Notes under the pieces: model-generated
Database searches by the model: none
Seen by the model: the letters and a program-made list of their open reading frames with translations, nothing else
What the model was told of the DNA's origin: nothing
Shown: piece by piece, positions 30,203 through 39,234 of the stretch
How the letters are laid out: each line of letters begins with the position of its first letter
Numbering within the stretch: the first letter of the stretch is position 1
NCBI RefSeq assembly: GCF_013912065.1
Contig: NZ_JACESA010000010.1
Location: 1 to 64,000 of the forward strand
DNA length: 64,000 nucleotides
DNA from: Brevundimonas sp.
GTDB taxonomy: Bacteria > Pseudomonadota > Alphaproteobacteria > Caulobacterales > Caulobacteraceae
Direction: 5' to 3'
Translations under genes and position numbers: made by a program

Positions 30203-32522
30203 CGGACACGGACGCGGGTCCGATCAGCTGGAAGGTGGCGGTCACGCCGCCCTGGGCGTGGGGCGCCAGCCAGATGTCGAACAGGCCCGGCTCGATCCGA
30301 TAGGTCTCGTCGGCGCCGATGAAGCCCAACTGGCGCGCCGTCAGGGTGAAACGCACGACCTCGCTCTGGCCCGGACGCAGGCTGACCCGCTTGAAGTCCT
30401 TCAGCAACCGTCCCGGCTGGGTCAGGCTGGCGACCCGGTCGTGGATATAGAGCTGCACCAGTTCCTCGGCGGCGTGCGCCCCGTCGTTCTTGACGGTCAC
30501 GGCGACGTCGAGACTTCCGGTCCACTGGAGTTGATCGCTCTCCATCTGGATTGGTCCATAGGTGATCGCCCCATAGGTCAGACCATGGCCGAACGGATAG
30601 AGGGCCGTATTGGTCGTCTCGCGATAGCGGGACTTGTATTCCTCGGTGTCCAGGCCGGGGGTCGCCGGACGGCCGGTGGTCTTGCGGTCATAGGAATAGG
30701 GCTGCTGGCCCGACTTGTGCGGGAAGCTGACCGGCAGACGGCCCGAGGGGCCGTGGTCGCCGAAGATCACGTCGGCGACGGCATTGCCCATCTGCTCGCC
30801 CAGGAACCAGGTGACGACGATAGCCTGGGCGTTCTTCACATTGCCTTCCAGCGCCAGGGCCCGGCCGTTGCGCAGCAGGATGACCATCGGCTTGTTCAGC
30901 GCGGCCATGGCGTCGACCAGAGCCATCTGCGGCGCCGGCACCACGATCTCGGTGCGCGACTGGGCCTCGCCGGACATCTTCTGGCTCTCGCCGATGGCCA
31001 GCACGATCACGTCGGCGGCCTGGGCCGTGCGGATCGCCTCGGCTATGCCGCCGTTCAGCGGCGTCTCGACGCCCGAACCGCGCGCGACGGTCAGCCGTTG
31101 CGGATCGGTCATGGCGGCGCGGAAGCCGGCCTCCAGCGAGACCCGGCGTTCCGGCGCGCCCCAGATGGTCCAGGGCCCCCAGACGTTCTCGACGTCGTCG
31201 GCGAACGGGCCGATCAAGGCGATCTTCTGGCCCTTGTTCAGCGGCAGAAGGTTGTTGTCGTTCTTCAGCAGGACCACCGACCTGCGGCCCGCCTCACGCG
31301 ACAGTTCGATATGTTCGCGCGACCCGACCACGGCCTTTTCACGCGCGACGTCCGTGCCGCGATAGGGATCGTCGAACAGACCCAGGGCCGCCTTGGTGTG
31401 CAGCAGGCGGCGCACGGCCTCGTCCAGCCGCGCCATCGACACCTCGCCGCTGCGCACCAAGTCCGGCAGGTGATCAAGATAGAGGCCCGACACCATCGAC
31501 ACGTCCACCCCGGCGTTGAAGGCCAGGCGGGCGGCGTCGCGGCCGTCCTCGGCAAAGCCGTGGGCGACCAGTTCCTGTTCGGAGGTGTAGTCGGAGACCA
31601 CGAAGCCCTCGAAGCCCCATTCGCCGCGCAGGATGTCGGTCAGCAGCTTGCGGCTGCCCGAGGCGGGCACGCCGTTGACGTCATTGAAGGCGCTCATGAT
31701 CGACAGGGCGCCGGCGTCCACCGCGGACTTGAACGGCGGCAGGAAGACGCCGCGCAGCGTCTGTTCGCTCATGTCGGTGGTGTTGTATTCGACCCCGCCG
31801 ATGGCGGCGGAATAGCCGGCCATGTGTTTGGCGGTGGCCAGGACGGCGTCGCGGTCGTCCAGTCCCTTGTCGCCCTGGAAGCCACGCACCCGCGCGGCGG
31901 CCAGCAGATTGTTCAGCAGCACATCCTCGCCGGCGCCCTCGACATTGCGGCCCCAGCGCTGATCCCGCGCCACGTCCACCATGGGGGCGTAGGTCTGGTG
32001 CACGGCCGAGGCGGCCGTCTCGATCGCGGCGGCGCGGGCGGTGCGGCGCGCCAGTTCGGTGTCGAAGGCCGCGGCCTCGGCCAGGGGCACGGGGAAGATG
32101 GTCGACAGGCCGTGGATCACGTCCGCCGCGAACAGCAGCGGGATCTTCAGCCGGCTCTCCTCCATCGCCACCTGCTGGATGCGGCGGCCGGTCTCGGCGC
32201 CGATGCCGTTGAACAGGGAGCCGACCTTGCCGTCGCGGATCATGGCGGTGACGCGCGCGGGATCCCCGGTGCCGTCCAGCGGATTGACCGCCGTCGGCAT
32301 CCAGCGGAACGGATCGGCCAGCAGGTTCAACTGCCCCGCCTTCTCCTCGATCGTCATCGCCGCGATCAGATCCTCGATCCGCTGGCGGTGGCGTTGCACG
32401 GTGCGGGAGATTTCGGCGGAAGCAGGCATGGGGAAGACTCCGGCGCCCATCAGGGCCAGAAGCCCCAGGCCAGACAAGAAGTTTCGACGGGAAGCCGAAG
32501 GCTTTATAGGTCGCGTCTTAAT
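30192..32522 (-). CDS. bglX: GH3 beta-glucosidase (BglX-like), Tat-exported
   Basis: A glycoside hydrolase family 3 enzyme, about 776 residues, that removes terminal glucose (or xylose) from beta-linked oligosaccharides in the periplasm. The N-terminal TIM barrel has IEDLIAAMTIEEKAGQLN, AKHMAGYSA and the nucleophile Asp in FEGFVVSDYTSEQEL; the second domain has NKGQKIALIGPFADD and the C-terminal fibronectin-like domain ELVQLYIHDRVAS. The first usual start codon (TTG at 32475-32477) would cut the signal peptide. Fifteen codons further upstream an ATT (32520-32522) follows AAGGAG at ideal spacing and restores a twin-arginine signal (PSASRRNFLSGLGLLAL). No ATG, GTG or CTG lies between the in-frame stop and that TTG, so I place the start at ATT. 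Confidence 0.9.
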   Translation of the reverse strand: MKTRPIKPSASRRNFLSGLGLLALMGAGVFPMPASAEISRTVQRHRQRIEDLIAAMTIEEKAGQLNLLADPFRWMPTAVNPLDGTGDPARVTAMIRDGKVGSLFNGIGAETGRRIQQVAMEESRLKIPLLFAADVIHGLSTIFPVPLAEAAAFDTELARRTARAAAIETAASAVHQTYAPMVDVARDQRWGRNVEGAGEDVLLNNLLAAARVRGFQGDKGLDDRDAVLATAKHMAGYSAAIGGVEYNTTDMSEQTLRGVFLPPFKSAVDAGALSIMSAFNDVNGVPASGSRKLLTDILRGEWGFEGFVVSDYTSEQELVAHGFAEDGRDAARLAFNAGVDVSMVSGLYLDHLPDLVRSGEVSMARLDEAVRRLLHTKAALGLFDDPYRGTDVAREKAVVGSREHIELSREAGRRSVVLLKNDNNLLPLNKGQKIALIGPFADDVENVWGPWTIWGAPERRVSLEAGFRAAMTDPQRLTVARGSGVETPLNGGIAEAIRTAQAADVIVLAIGESQKMSGEAQSRTEIVVPAPQMALVDAMAALNKPMVILLRNGRALALEGNVKNAQAIVVTWFLGEQMGNAVADVIFGDHGPSGRLPVSFPHKSGQQPYSYDRKTTGRPATPGLDTEEYKSRYRETTNTALYPFGHGLTYGAITYGPIQMESDQLQWTGSLDVAVTVKNDGAHAAEELVQLYIHDRVASLTQPGRLLKDFKRVSLRPGQSEVVRFTLTARQLGFIGADETYRIEPGLFDIWLAPHAQGGVTATFQLIGPASVSDGR

Positions 32523-32662
32523 GGGGCGCTCCTTCGGGGAAGATCAGGCGGCAAGGACCGGTCTGCGAGGATCGTGGCCTAACCTCTGGCGGCGGGCGCC
32601 GTCCAGACCCGCGCCGGATGTAAATGATGTAAATGCGCCTCAACCCAGCGCGATCATCGGCG

Positions 32663-33466
32663 TCAGCCCAGGGCGATGTCCAGGAACATCATGCCGACCA
32701 GGCCGATCATCAGCCCGATCATCGAACTGTCGCCCTTGGATTGTTCGCGGGTCTCGGGGATGATCTCAGCGGTGACGACATAGATCATGGCTCCGGCCGC
32801 CAGACCCAGGCCCCACGGCAGGGCGCCGGGCAGCAGGCCCACGACGCTGGCGCCGATCAGCCCTCCGACCGGCTCGACCAGGCCCGAGGCCAGGGCCCCC
32901 AGGAAGGCTGCGCCCCGCCCATAGCCCAGCGACGCCATGGCGGCCGAGACCGCCAGACCCTCGGGCATGTTCTGGATGCCGATGCCCAAGGCCGTCGCCA
33001 GCCCCTGATTCATGTCGCCGCCGCCGAAACTGACGCCGACGGCCGCGCCCTCGGGGAAGTTGTGCAGGGTGATGGCGATGATGAACAGCCAGATGCGCCG
33101 GGCCAGATGTTTCGACTGGGCCGGGCCTATGGCCAGCATGTCGACGGGTGCGAACCGGTTCAGCAGGCCGATCACCGTGGCCCCGATCAGCACCGCCGCC
33201 GCCATGGTCCCCGCCGCCCCGGCCTGGGACGATCCGCCGGCCTGAAGCACGTCCACGCCGGGAATGATCAGGGAGAAGAAGGAGGCCGCCAGCATGACCC
33301 CGGCGGCGAAACCCAGCAGCACGCTCTGGGTATTTTGGCTCGGCTTCTTCAGGAACAGCATCGGCACGGCGCCGACCGCCGTCATCATGCCCGCCGCCAG
33401 ACTGCCCAGGGCGCCGGCCGCGATCGGGGAGAGGGATTCCATCATACCGCTGCTGTGAGGCTCCAT
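32663..33466 (-). CDS. ZIP-family metal transporter
   Basis: A divalent metal (zinc/iron/manganese) transporter of the GufA/ZupT branch in the inner membrane; about 267 residues and eight membrane helices. The metal-binding motifs in helices IV and V are visible: [17 protein letters not shown] and [15 protein letters not shown]. The start is either the ATG at 33464-33466 or the ATG pair at 33440-33445; longer upstream extensions run into proB and are rejected. It is divergent from proB with about 43 bases between starts. Confidence 0.88.
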   Translation of the reverse strand: MEPHSSGMMESLSPIAAGALGSLAAGMMTAVGAVPMLFLKKPSQNTQSVLLGFAAGVMLAASFFSLIIPGVDVLQAGGSSQAGAAGTMAAAVLIGATVIGLLNRFAPVDMLAIGPAQSKHLARRIWLFIIAITLHNFPEGAAVGVSFGGGDMNQGLATALGIGIQNMPEGLAVSAAMASLGYGRGAAFLGALASGLVEPVGGLIGASVVGLLPGALPWGLGLAAGAMIYVVTAEIIPETREQSKGDSSMIGLMIGLVGMMFLDIALG

Positions 33467-33509
33467 ACGGCAAGAGACAAGCCCGAACAGCCGCGTTAGA
33501 GAAACCTTC

Positions 33510-34667
33510 ATGTCCCAGGCCGCCGCCCTTCCCCCGCGCCCGGACGCCGCCTCCGCCCTGGATTCGGCGCGGCGCATCGTCGTCAAGATCGGCTCGTCGC
33601 TGCTGATCGACGCCGCGACGCGCCAGCCGACGCGCGACTGGCTGGCGGCCATGGCGCGAGACCTGGCCGGCCTGCGCGGCGAGGGGCGAGAGGTCATCGT
33701 CGTCTCGTCCGGCTCCATCGCCCTGGGGCGGGGCCGTCTGCCGGGGCTGGGATCACGGCTGGAGGACAAGCAGGCGGCCGCATCGGTGGGCCAGTCGCTG
33801 CTGATGGCCGCCTGGTCCGCCGCCCTGGCGCCGCACGACCTGGTCGTGGGCCAGGTGCTGCTGACCCGCGACGACACCGAAAGGCGCCGACGCTGGCTGA
33901 ACGGCCGCGCCACGGTCGAGGCCCTGCTGGCGCACGGCGTCATTCCGGTGGTCAACGAGAACGACACGGTCGCGACCGAAGAGATCCGCTATGGCGACAA
34001 CGACCGGCTGGCGGCGCGCACGGCCCAACTGGCGCGGGCCGATCTGCTGGTCCTGCTGTCCGACGTGGACGGCCTCTACACCGCCGATCCGCGCCGCGAT
34101 CCGACCGCCGCCCACCTGCCGCTGATCGAGAGCCTGACGCCGGACATCCTGGCCATGGGGGGCGGCGCCAACGCCCAGGCCGGGGTCGGCACGGGCGGGA
34201 TGGCGACCAAGCTGGCGGCGGCCCAGATCGCCCGTTCGGCCGGATGCGCCACCCTGATCGCCTCGGGCCAGACCCTGTCGCCGCTGGCGGCCGTCCGCGC
34301 CGGCGCCCGCGCCACCCTGATCACCGCCCCCGACGGGCCGATGGCCGCCTACAAGCAATGGATCGCCGGCAGTCTGTCGCCGGCCGGGGAACTGCGGCTG
34401 GACGCCGGGGCGGTGACGGCGCTGAAGGCCGGCAAGTCGCTGCTGCCGGCCGGGGTGACCGCCGTATCCGGCGACTTCGAAAAGGGCGACTGCGTGCGCC
34501 TGACCGATCCGGACGGCGCTTCGGTCGGGGTAGGCCTGGCCGCCTACGCCGCCGACGAGGCCGCCCGTATCCGGGGCCGCCGCAGCGACGAGATCGAGGC
34601 CCTGCTGGGCTATCGCGGCGCCTCGGTCCTGATCCACCGCGACGACATGGTTCTGGACGACCGATGA
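33510..34667 (+). CDS. proB: Glutamate 5-kinase
   Basis: ProB phosphorylates glutamate in the first step of proline synthesis. The 385-residue protein has the amino-acid kinase domain ([69 protein letters not shown]) and a C-terminal PUA domain ([34 protein letters not shown]). The next gene starts inside its stop (ATGA), so proB and proA are translationally coupled. Confidence 0.97.
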   Translation: MSQAAALPPRPDAASALDSARRIVVKIGSSLLIDAATRQPTRDWLAAMARDLAGLRGEGREVIVVSSGSIALGRGRLPGLGSRLEDKQAAASVGQSLLMAAWSAALAPHDLVVGQVLLTRDDTERRRRWLNGRATVEALLAHGVIPVVNENDTVATEEIRYGDNDRLAARTAQLARADLLVLLSDVDGLYTADPRRDPTAAHLPLIESLTPDILAMGGGANAQAGVGTGGMATKLAAAQIARSAGCATLIASGQTLSPLAAVRAGARATLITAPDGPMAAYKQWIAGSLSPAGELRLDAGAVTALKAGKSLLPAGVTAVSGDFEKGDCVRLTDPDGASVGVGLAAYAADEAARIRGRRSDEIEALLGYRGASVLIHRDDMVLDDR

Positions 34668-35941
34668 CCGATCTTGAGACCCGAATGCTCGACACCCAGA
34701 TGCTGGAACGAGGCCGCCGCGCCCGCACCGCCGCCGCCGATCTGCGCGACGCCCCGGCCGCCGCCCGCACCCGCGCGCTGGAAATCCTGTCCAAAAAACT
34801 GACCGCCGCAGAACCCGCCATACTGGCCGCCAACGCCCGCGACGTGGCGGCCGCCCGCGCCAACGGCATGACCGAGGCCCTGATCGACCGGCTGTCGCTG
34901 ACGCCCGCCCGCGTCGCCGGCATGGCGGACGCCGTGGCCACCATCGCCGCCGTGGCCGACCCCCTGGGCGTCGAGACCGAGCGCTGGACCCCCGCCAACG
35001 GCCTGGACATCGCCCGCGTCCGCACCCCCATCGGGGTCTTGGGCGTGATCTACGAGAGCCGGCCAAACGTCACCGCCGACGCCGCCGCCCTGTGCATCCG
35101 ATCCGGCAATGCGGCGATCCTGCGCTGCGGTTCGGACTGTCTGCAGTCGTCCCTGGCCATCGCCGGCCTGATCGCCGAGGCGCTGGAGGAGGCCGGCCTG
35201 CCGGCCGACGCGGTGCAGTTGGTCGATACGCCCGACCGGGCCGCCGTGGGCCTGATGCTGTCCGGCCTGGACGGCGCCATCGACGTCATCATCCCGCGCG
35301 GCGGCAAGAGCCTAGTCGCCCGTGTCCAGGCCGAGGCGAAGACGGCGGTGCTCAGCCACCTGGAAGGGTTGAACCACACCTATCTGCATGCGGGGGCCGA
35401 TCTGGAGGTCGCCCGCGCCGTGGTGCTGAACGCCAAGATGCGGCGCGTCTCCGTCTGCGGCGCGACCGAGACCCTGCTGGTCGATCGGGCGGCGGCCGAA
35501 CGCCTGCTGCCCGCCGTCGCCGCCGACCTGATCGCCGCCGGCTGCGAACTGCGCGGCGACGCCGAGGCGCGAGGCCTGGTCCCGCAGATGAAGCCCGCCG
35601 ACGAGACCGACTGGGTGACCGAATATCTGGCGCCCATCTTGGCGGTGCGGATCGTCGATGATCTGGACGGCGCGACCGCCCACATCGCCCGCTACGGCTC
35701 GGGCCACACTGAGGCGATCATCACGACGGACGCCCAGGCCGCCGAACGGTTCGCGGCGCGGGTCGACAGCGCCATCGTCCTGATCAACGCCTCGACCCAG
35801 TTCGCCGACGGCGGCGAGTTCGGCTTCGGCGGCGAGATCGGCATCTCCACCGCCCGCCTGCACGCCCGCGGCCCGGTCGGTGCGGAACAGCTGACCACCT
35901 ACAAGTACGTGGTGCGCGGCAAAGGCCAGACCCGGCCCTGA
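34664..35941 (+). CDS. proA: Gamma-glutamyl phosphate reductase
   Basis: ProA reduces gamma-glutamyl phosphate to the semialdehyde, the second step of proline synthesis. The 425-residue aldehyde-dehydrogenase-fold protein has [46 protein letters not shown], the catalytic Cys in [13 protein letters not shown], and [19 protein letters not shown]. The ATG at 34664 overlaps the proB stop; an upstream in-frame extension within proB is not coding. A 47-base gap with a perfect palindrome separates it from the toxin-antitoxin pair. Confidence 0.97.
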   Translation: MTDLETRMLDTQMLERGRRARTAAADLRDAPAAARTRALEILSKKLTAAEPAILAANARDVAAARANGMTEALIDRLSLTPARVAGMADAVATIAAVADPLGVETERWTPANGLDIARVRTPIGVLGVIYESRPNVTADAAALCIRSGNAAILRCGSDCLQSSLAIAGLIAEALEEAGLPADAVQLVDTPDRAAVGLMLSGLDGAIDVIIPRGGKSLVARVQAEAKTAVLSHLEGLNHTYLHAGADLEVARAVVLNAKMRRVSVCGATETLLVDRAAAERLLPAVAADLIAAGCELRGDAEARGLVPQMKPADETDWVTEYLAPILAVRIVDDLDGATAHIARYGSGHTEAIITTDAQAAERFAARVDSAIVLINASTQFADGGEFGFGGEIGISTARLHARGPVGAEQLTTYKYVVRGKGQTRP

Positions 35942-35962
35942 GCCCCGGACAGCTTGCCCGCG

Positions 35963-35979
35963 GTAAGGAAATTCCTTAC
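35963..35979. promoter_or_regulatory. Palindromic operator of the toxin-antitoxin operon
   Basis: A perfect 17-base palindrome, GTAAGGAA-A-TTCCTTAC, ends 9 bases before the antitoxin ATG. AbrB/MazE antitoxins usually bind such sites to repress their own operon; that role is inferred from position. Confidence 0.7.
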
Positions 35980-35988
35980 TCTAACGCC

Positions 35989-36204
35989 ATGATCAAGAGC
36001 CGCCTGACATCCAAGGCCCAGACCACCATCCCGCAGGCCGTGCGCGCCGCCTTGAATCTGCAGGACGGCGACGAAATCCAGTATGACCTGGACGGCGACC
36101 GGGTGATCCTGAGCAAGGCGTGGCGCGCGCCGGCCGACGATCCGTTCGGCGCCTTCGACGAGTGGGACAGTGACGCGGACCGCAAGGCCTATGCCAAGCT
36201 TTAA
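35989..36204 (+). CDS. AbrB/MazE-type antitoxin
   Basis: A 71-residue protein with a SpoVT/AbrB swapped-hairpin DNA-binding domain: SRLTSKAQTTIPQAVRAALN followed by LQDGDEIQYDLDGDRVIL. The acidic C-terminal tail (DDPFGAFDEWDSDADRKAY) would wrap and neutralise the toxin. The toxin gene begins inside its last codons (14-base overlap), the standard layout. The palindrome just upstream is the likely autorepression site. Confidence 0.88.
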   Translation: MIKSRLTSKAQTTIPQAVRAALNLQDGDEIQYDLDGDRVILSKAWRAPADDPFGAFDEWDSDADRKAYAKL

Positions 36205-36526
36205 GCGCGGCGACGTCGTTCGCGTCCCCTTCCCCTACACCCACCGCAACACCCGCCAGCACCGCCCCGCCTTGGTCGTCTCCAACGGCCCGCTGGGCGA
36301 TGCGGACCGGCTGTTGTGGGTCGTGATGATCACCAGCGCCGACAATCGCCGATGGGCGGACGATGTGCCGCTGGACAACGATTACGCCGCCGCCGGCCTG
36401 CCAGCGCCGTCGCTGATTCGACCCGCCAAGATCGCCACCATAGACGCGGCCGTGGCCACGCGGCTGGGCCACATCGACGCCGAGCGGCTGGCGCGGACGA
36501 TACAAGCGGTGCGCGCCAAACTCTGA
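36191..36526 (+). CDS. PemK/MazF-type endoribonuclease toxin
   Basis: A 111-residue protein of the PemK/MazF family, which cleaves mRNA at short sequences. FKRGDVVRVPFPYTHRNTRQ, HRPALVVSN, VVMITSADN and LIRPAKIATIDAAVATRLG follow the family pattern (GDVV..PFP, RPALV, P.K..T). The ATG at 36191 is within the antitoxin gene, ensuring coupled translation. A hairpin with arms GGCCT/AGGCC (36543-36572) follows the operon. Confidence 0.88.
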   Translation: MPSFKRGDVVRVPFPYTHRNTRQHRPALVVSNGPLGDADRLLWVVMITSADNRRWADDVPLDNDYAAAGLPAPSLIRPAKIATIDAAVATRLGHIDAERLARTIQAVRAKL

Positions 36527-36573
36527 CCGACGGCGACGAGCGGGCCTCAAGCAGCGCGAAGCGCGATAGGCCT

Positions 36574-36614
36574 AAAAACTATGCCTATGCTCTGCCCTGG
36601 GGCAGGGCATAGGC
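36574..36614 (-). terminator. Terminator overlapping the end of the glucose dehydrogenase gene
   Basis: GCCTATGC (36583-36590) pairs with GCATAGGC (36607-36614), with CTGCCC/GGGCAG extending the stem inwards. In the minus direction it is followed by ATAG and TTTTT (36578-36574). The stem includes the last codons and the stop (36585-36587) of the gene. Confidence 0.75.
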
Positions 36615-39017
36615 GATCACATAGTCGCCCCTGGGGGTTTCCATGAAGTGGTGGCCCCCGGCGGTGATGACCAGATACTGGCGGCCGTCCTGTTCATAGA
36701 CCATCGGATTGGCCTGTCCGCCGGCCGGCAGGACGTCGGACCAGATGGTCTCGCCGGTCTCTATGTCGATGGCGCGGATCAGGTCGTCGGTGGCGGCGGC
36801 GATGAAGATCAGGCCGCCGGCCGTGACCACCGACCCGCCATTGTTCGGCGTGCCGATCTCCAGCGGCAGGTGCGAGGGAATGCCCCAGGGCCCGTTCTTG
36901 CGCGCCGTGCCGAACGGACGGTCCCACAGGGTCTGGCCGGTGCGCATGTCGATCGCGGTGATGCCGCCGTACGGGGGCTCCTTGCACAACAGGCCCGTCC
37001 ACTTCACCCGCCAGCCGGCGTTGACGTCGATGGCGTAGGGCACGCCGATCTGCGGATCCCCGGCGCCCTCGCCCTTGGACAGACTGCCGCCGCGCACCGT
37101 CGCCTGTTCCTTCTGGGTGAGGTAGCGGGGGTCGTCGCGTGGGAACCAGCCCTTCTCGTTCGCCTCCTTGCGGGGCACCAGCCGGTTGTAGTTGGGCATG
37201 TCGTTATAGTTGGCGACGATCACGCCCCGCACCGGATCGACCGCCACCCCGCCCCAGTCCGAACCGCCGTTATAGCCGGGATAGTTGATGTAGTGGTTGG
37301 TCGACGGCGGGGTGTAGTAGCCCTGGTAATCGGCCTTCTTGAAGTTGATGCGGCACATCATCTGGTCGATGGGCGACATGCCCCACATGTCGCGTTCTTC
37401 CAGGTTGGGCTTACGCAGGGTGGCGAACAGCGAATAGGGCTGGGTCGGCGACCGCTCGCCCTGTTCCGTGCCGCCGGTGGTGGGGGCGGGCCGTTCCTCC
37501 ACGCCGTGCAGCAGTTGGCCAGTGGCGCGGTTGAATACATACATGTCGCCCTGTTTGGTGGGCAGCAACAGGGCCGGGACAACGCCACCCGCCGTCGGAT
37601 AGTCGATCAGGGTCGCCTGGGATCCCAGGTCGAAGTCCCAGACGTCGTTGTGGACCGTCTGGAAATGCCAGCGCGGCTTTCCGGTGGTGACGTCCAGGGC
37701 GACGATGGCCGTGGAATAGATCTTTTCCCGGGGCCGGCGCAGGCTGGACCAGTAGTCGGCCGACGAATTGCCCATCGGCAGATAGACCAGGCCCAGGGCG
37801 TCGTCGCCCGTGGCGGTCGTCCACATATTGGGGGTTCCCAGCGTATAGGTCTGGCCGTCCGGCGGCAGGCCGTCGCGGTCGGGCCGCACCATGTCCCAGG
37901 CGAAGCTCAGTTCGCCGGTCTCGACATCGAAGCCCTGGATCACGCCCGAGGCGTTCCAGCGCTTCTGCCCGTCCAGCACCTGGTGACCGGTCACGATCAC
38001 GCCGCGCACGATGACCGGGGGCGAGGTGATGGACACCATGCCGGGATAGGGGTCGCCCATGCCGCGCTTGATGTCGACGACGCCGTCCTGACCGAAGCCG
38101 GAGCAGGGTCGGCCCGTCTGGGCGTCCACGGCGACGATCCGCCCGTCCAGCGTGCCTTCGATGATCTTCGTCGCGCAGGGCTGTGCCGGATCGGCATTGG
38201 CCCGCGCATGATAGGTCACGCCCCGGCAGGCCGCCGTATAGGGGATGTTCTCGTCGGCGACCTGCGGGTCATAGGCCCATTTCAGCTCGCCGTTTCGGGC
38301 GTCCAGCGCGAACAGCTTGTTGCGGGCCGAGCATAGATAGACGGTGTCGCCGATCTTCAGCGGCGTGGTCTCGGCGCCCCAGCGTTCCTCGGGCAGGTCG
38401 CCGGTGCGGAAGGTCCAGGCCCGCTCCAGCCGACCGACATTGTCCTTGTTGATCTGGGTCAGGGGCGAATAGCGCTGGGCGCTGTCGGTGCCGCCCCAGG
38501 CGGGCCAGTCGGCGCCGGTCTTCAGCAGGGCGGGGTCGTTATAGGCGCCGCGTACGCCGGGAACGACCCGGTCCACCTGGGCCTGATTGGCCTGGGCCAC
38601 GACAAATCCGAACACGAGGGTCAGGACCGCCAGCCCCGCCGCGCCGGCGCCCGCCATCTTGCCGCCGCCTCGCGCCTTCAGCACCGGTAGGGTGGCGATG
38701 ACCAGGAACATCAGCACCAGGGGGCCGACCAGGCGCGGGACAAGGGCCCAACCGTCCAGGCCCTTTTCCCACAGGGCCCAGATCAAGGTGAAGAGAAAGG
38801 CCGCGCCATAGATCCAGGCGCCTCTGATGTCGCGGAACATCAGCAAAATCCCTGACGCGATCAGAGCCAGACCGACGATCAGATAATACCAGGAGCCGCC
38901 GAGGACCGCGAGCTGAACGCCCCCGACCGTGAGTATCAACCCGATGACGGCGATCACGAGGCCGAGAAGCAGCGTCAGCCACCCTCCCAGACCGGTTGGC
39001 GTTGTCCATGTCGGCAT
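36585..39017 (-). CDS. gcd: Membrane-bound PQQ-dependent glucose dehydrogenase
   Basis: This quinoprotein oxidises glucose (or a related polyol) in the periplasm and passes electrons to ubiquinone. In 810 residues, five N-terminal membrane helices (about residues 10-145) are followed by an eight-bladed PQQ propeller. Family features: DWPAWGGTDSAQRYSPLTQI, LNARNGELKWAYDPQ-like docking motifs (LFALDARNGELKWAYDP), VIVTGHQVLDGQ, FDLGSQATLIDYP, and WGIPSHLPLEIGTPNNGGSV near the C terminus. GGGGGC lies before the ATG. A terminator overlaps the gene's end. Quinate/shikimate-type relatives are possible, but length and motifs fit glucose dehydrogenase best. PQQ synthesis genes are not in the window. 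Confidence 0.9.
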   Translation of the reverse strand: MPTWTTPTGLGGWLTLLLGLVIAVIGLILTVGGVQLAVLGGSWYYLIVGLALIASGILLMFRDIRGAWIYGAAFLFTLIWALWEKGLDGWALVPRLVGPLVLMFLVIATLPVLKARGGGKMAGAGAAGLAVLTLVFGFVVAQANQAQVDRVVPGVRGAYNDPALLKTGADWPAWGGTDSAQRYSPLTQINKDNVGRLERAWTFRTGDLPEERWGAETTPLKIGDTVYLCSARNKLFALDARNGELKWAYDPQVADENIPYTAACRGVTYHARANADPAQPCATKIIEGTLDGRIVAVDAQTGRPCSGFGQDGVVDIKRGMGDPYPGMVSITSPPVIVRGVIVTGHQVLDGQKRWNASGVIQGFDVETGELSFAWDMVRPDRDGLPPDGQTYTLGTPNMWTTATGDDALGLVYLPMGNSSADYWSSLRRPREKIYSTAIVALDVTTGKPRWHFQTVHNDVWDFDLGSQATLIDYPTAGGVVPALLLPTKQGDMYVFNRATGQLLHGVEERPAPTTGGTEQGERSPTQPYSLFATLRKPNLEERDMWGMSPIDQMMCRINFKKADYQGYYTPPSTNHYINYPGYNGGSDWGGVAVDPVRGVIVANYNDMPNYNRLVPRKEANEKGWFPRDDPRYLTQKEQATVRGGSLSKGEGAGDPQIGVPYAIDVNAGWRVKWTGLLCKEPPYGGITAIDMRTGQTLWDRPFGTARKNGPWGIPSHLPLEIGTPNNGGSVVTAGGLIFIAAATDDLIRAIDIETGETIWSDVLPAGGQANPMVYEQDGRQYLVITAGGHHFMETPRGDYVIAYALPQGRA

Positions 39018-39127
39018 GGAAGCCCCCTTTGCTGGTGTGATTGAAGGGCAATGCCTCGACCCGGCAGGGGTTCCAAATGTCGCAGCAGGGAACCAATCAG
39101 CGATGCGCAGTTCGCCGTCATATCCGC

Positions 39128-39163
39128 AATGAAATTATTTCATTCAATCATAATCAGGATTAT
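39128..39163. promoter_or_regulatory. Two adjacent palindromes upstream of gltD
   Basis: AATGAAA-TTA-TTTCATT (39128-39144) and ATAATC-AG-GATTAT (39150-39163) lie in an AT-rich 217-base gap between gcd and gltD, about 70-110 bases before the gltD start. They look like binding sites for a dimeric regulator. Further copies of a TTTGCG/CGCAAA core (39165, 39197, 39207, 39227) follow. Which protein binds is unknown. Confidence 0.45.
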
Positions 39164-39234
39164 TTTTGCGTTTTTGCCAAGGTATTGCAGCCTCACGCAA
39201 ACGGTAATTGCGCAAGTCATGCCATTTGCGGCAT

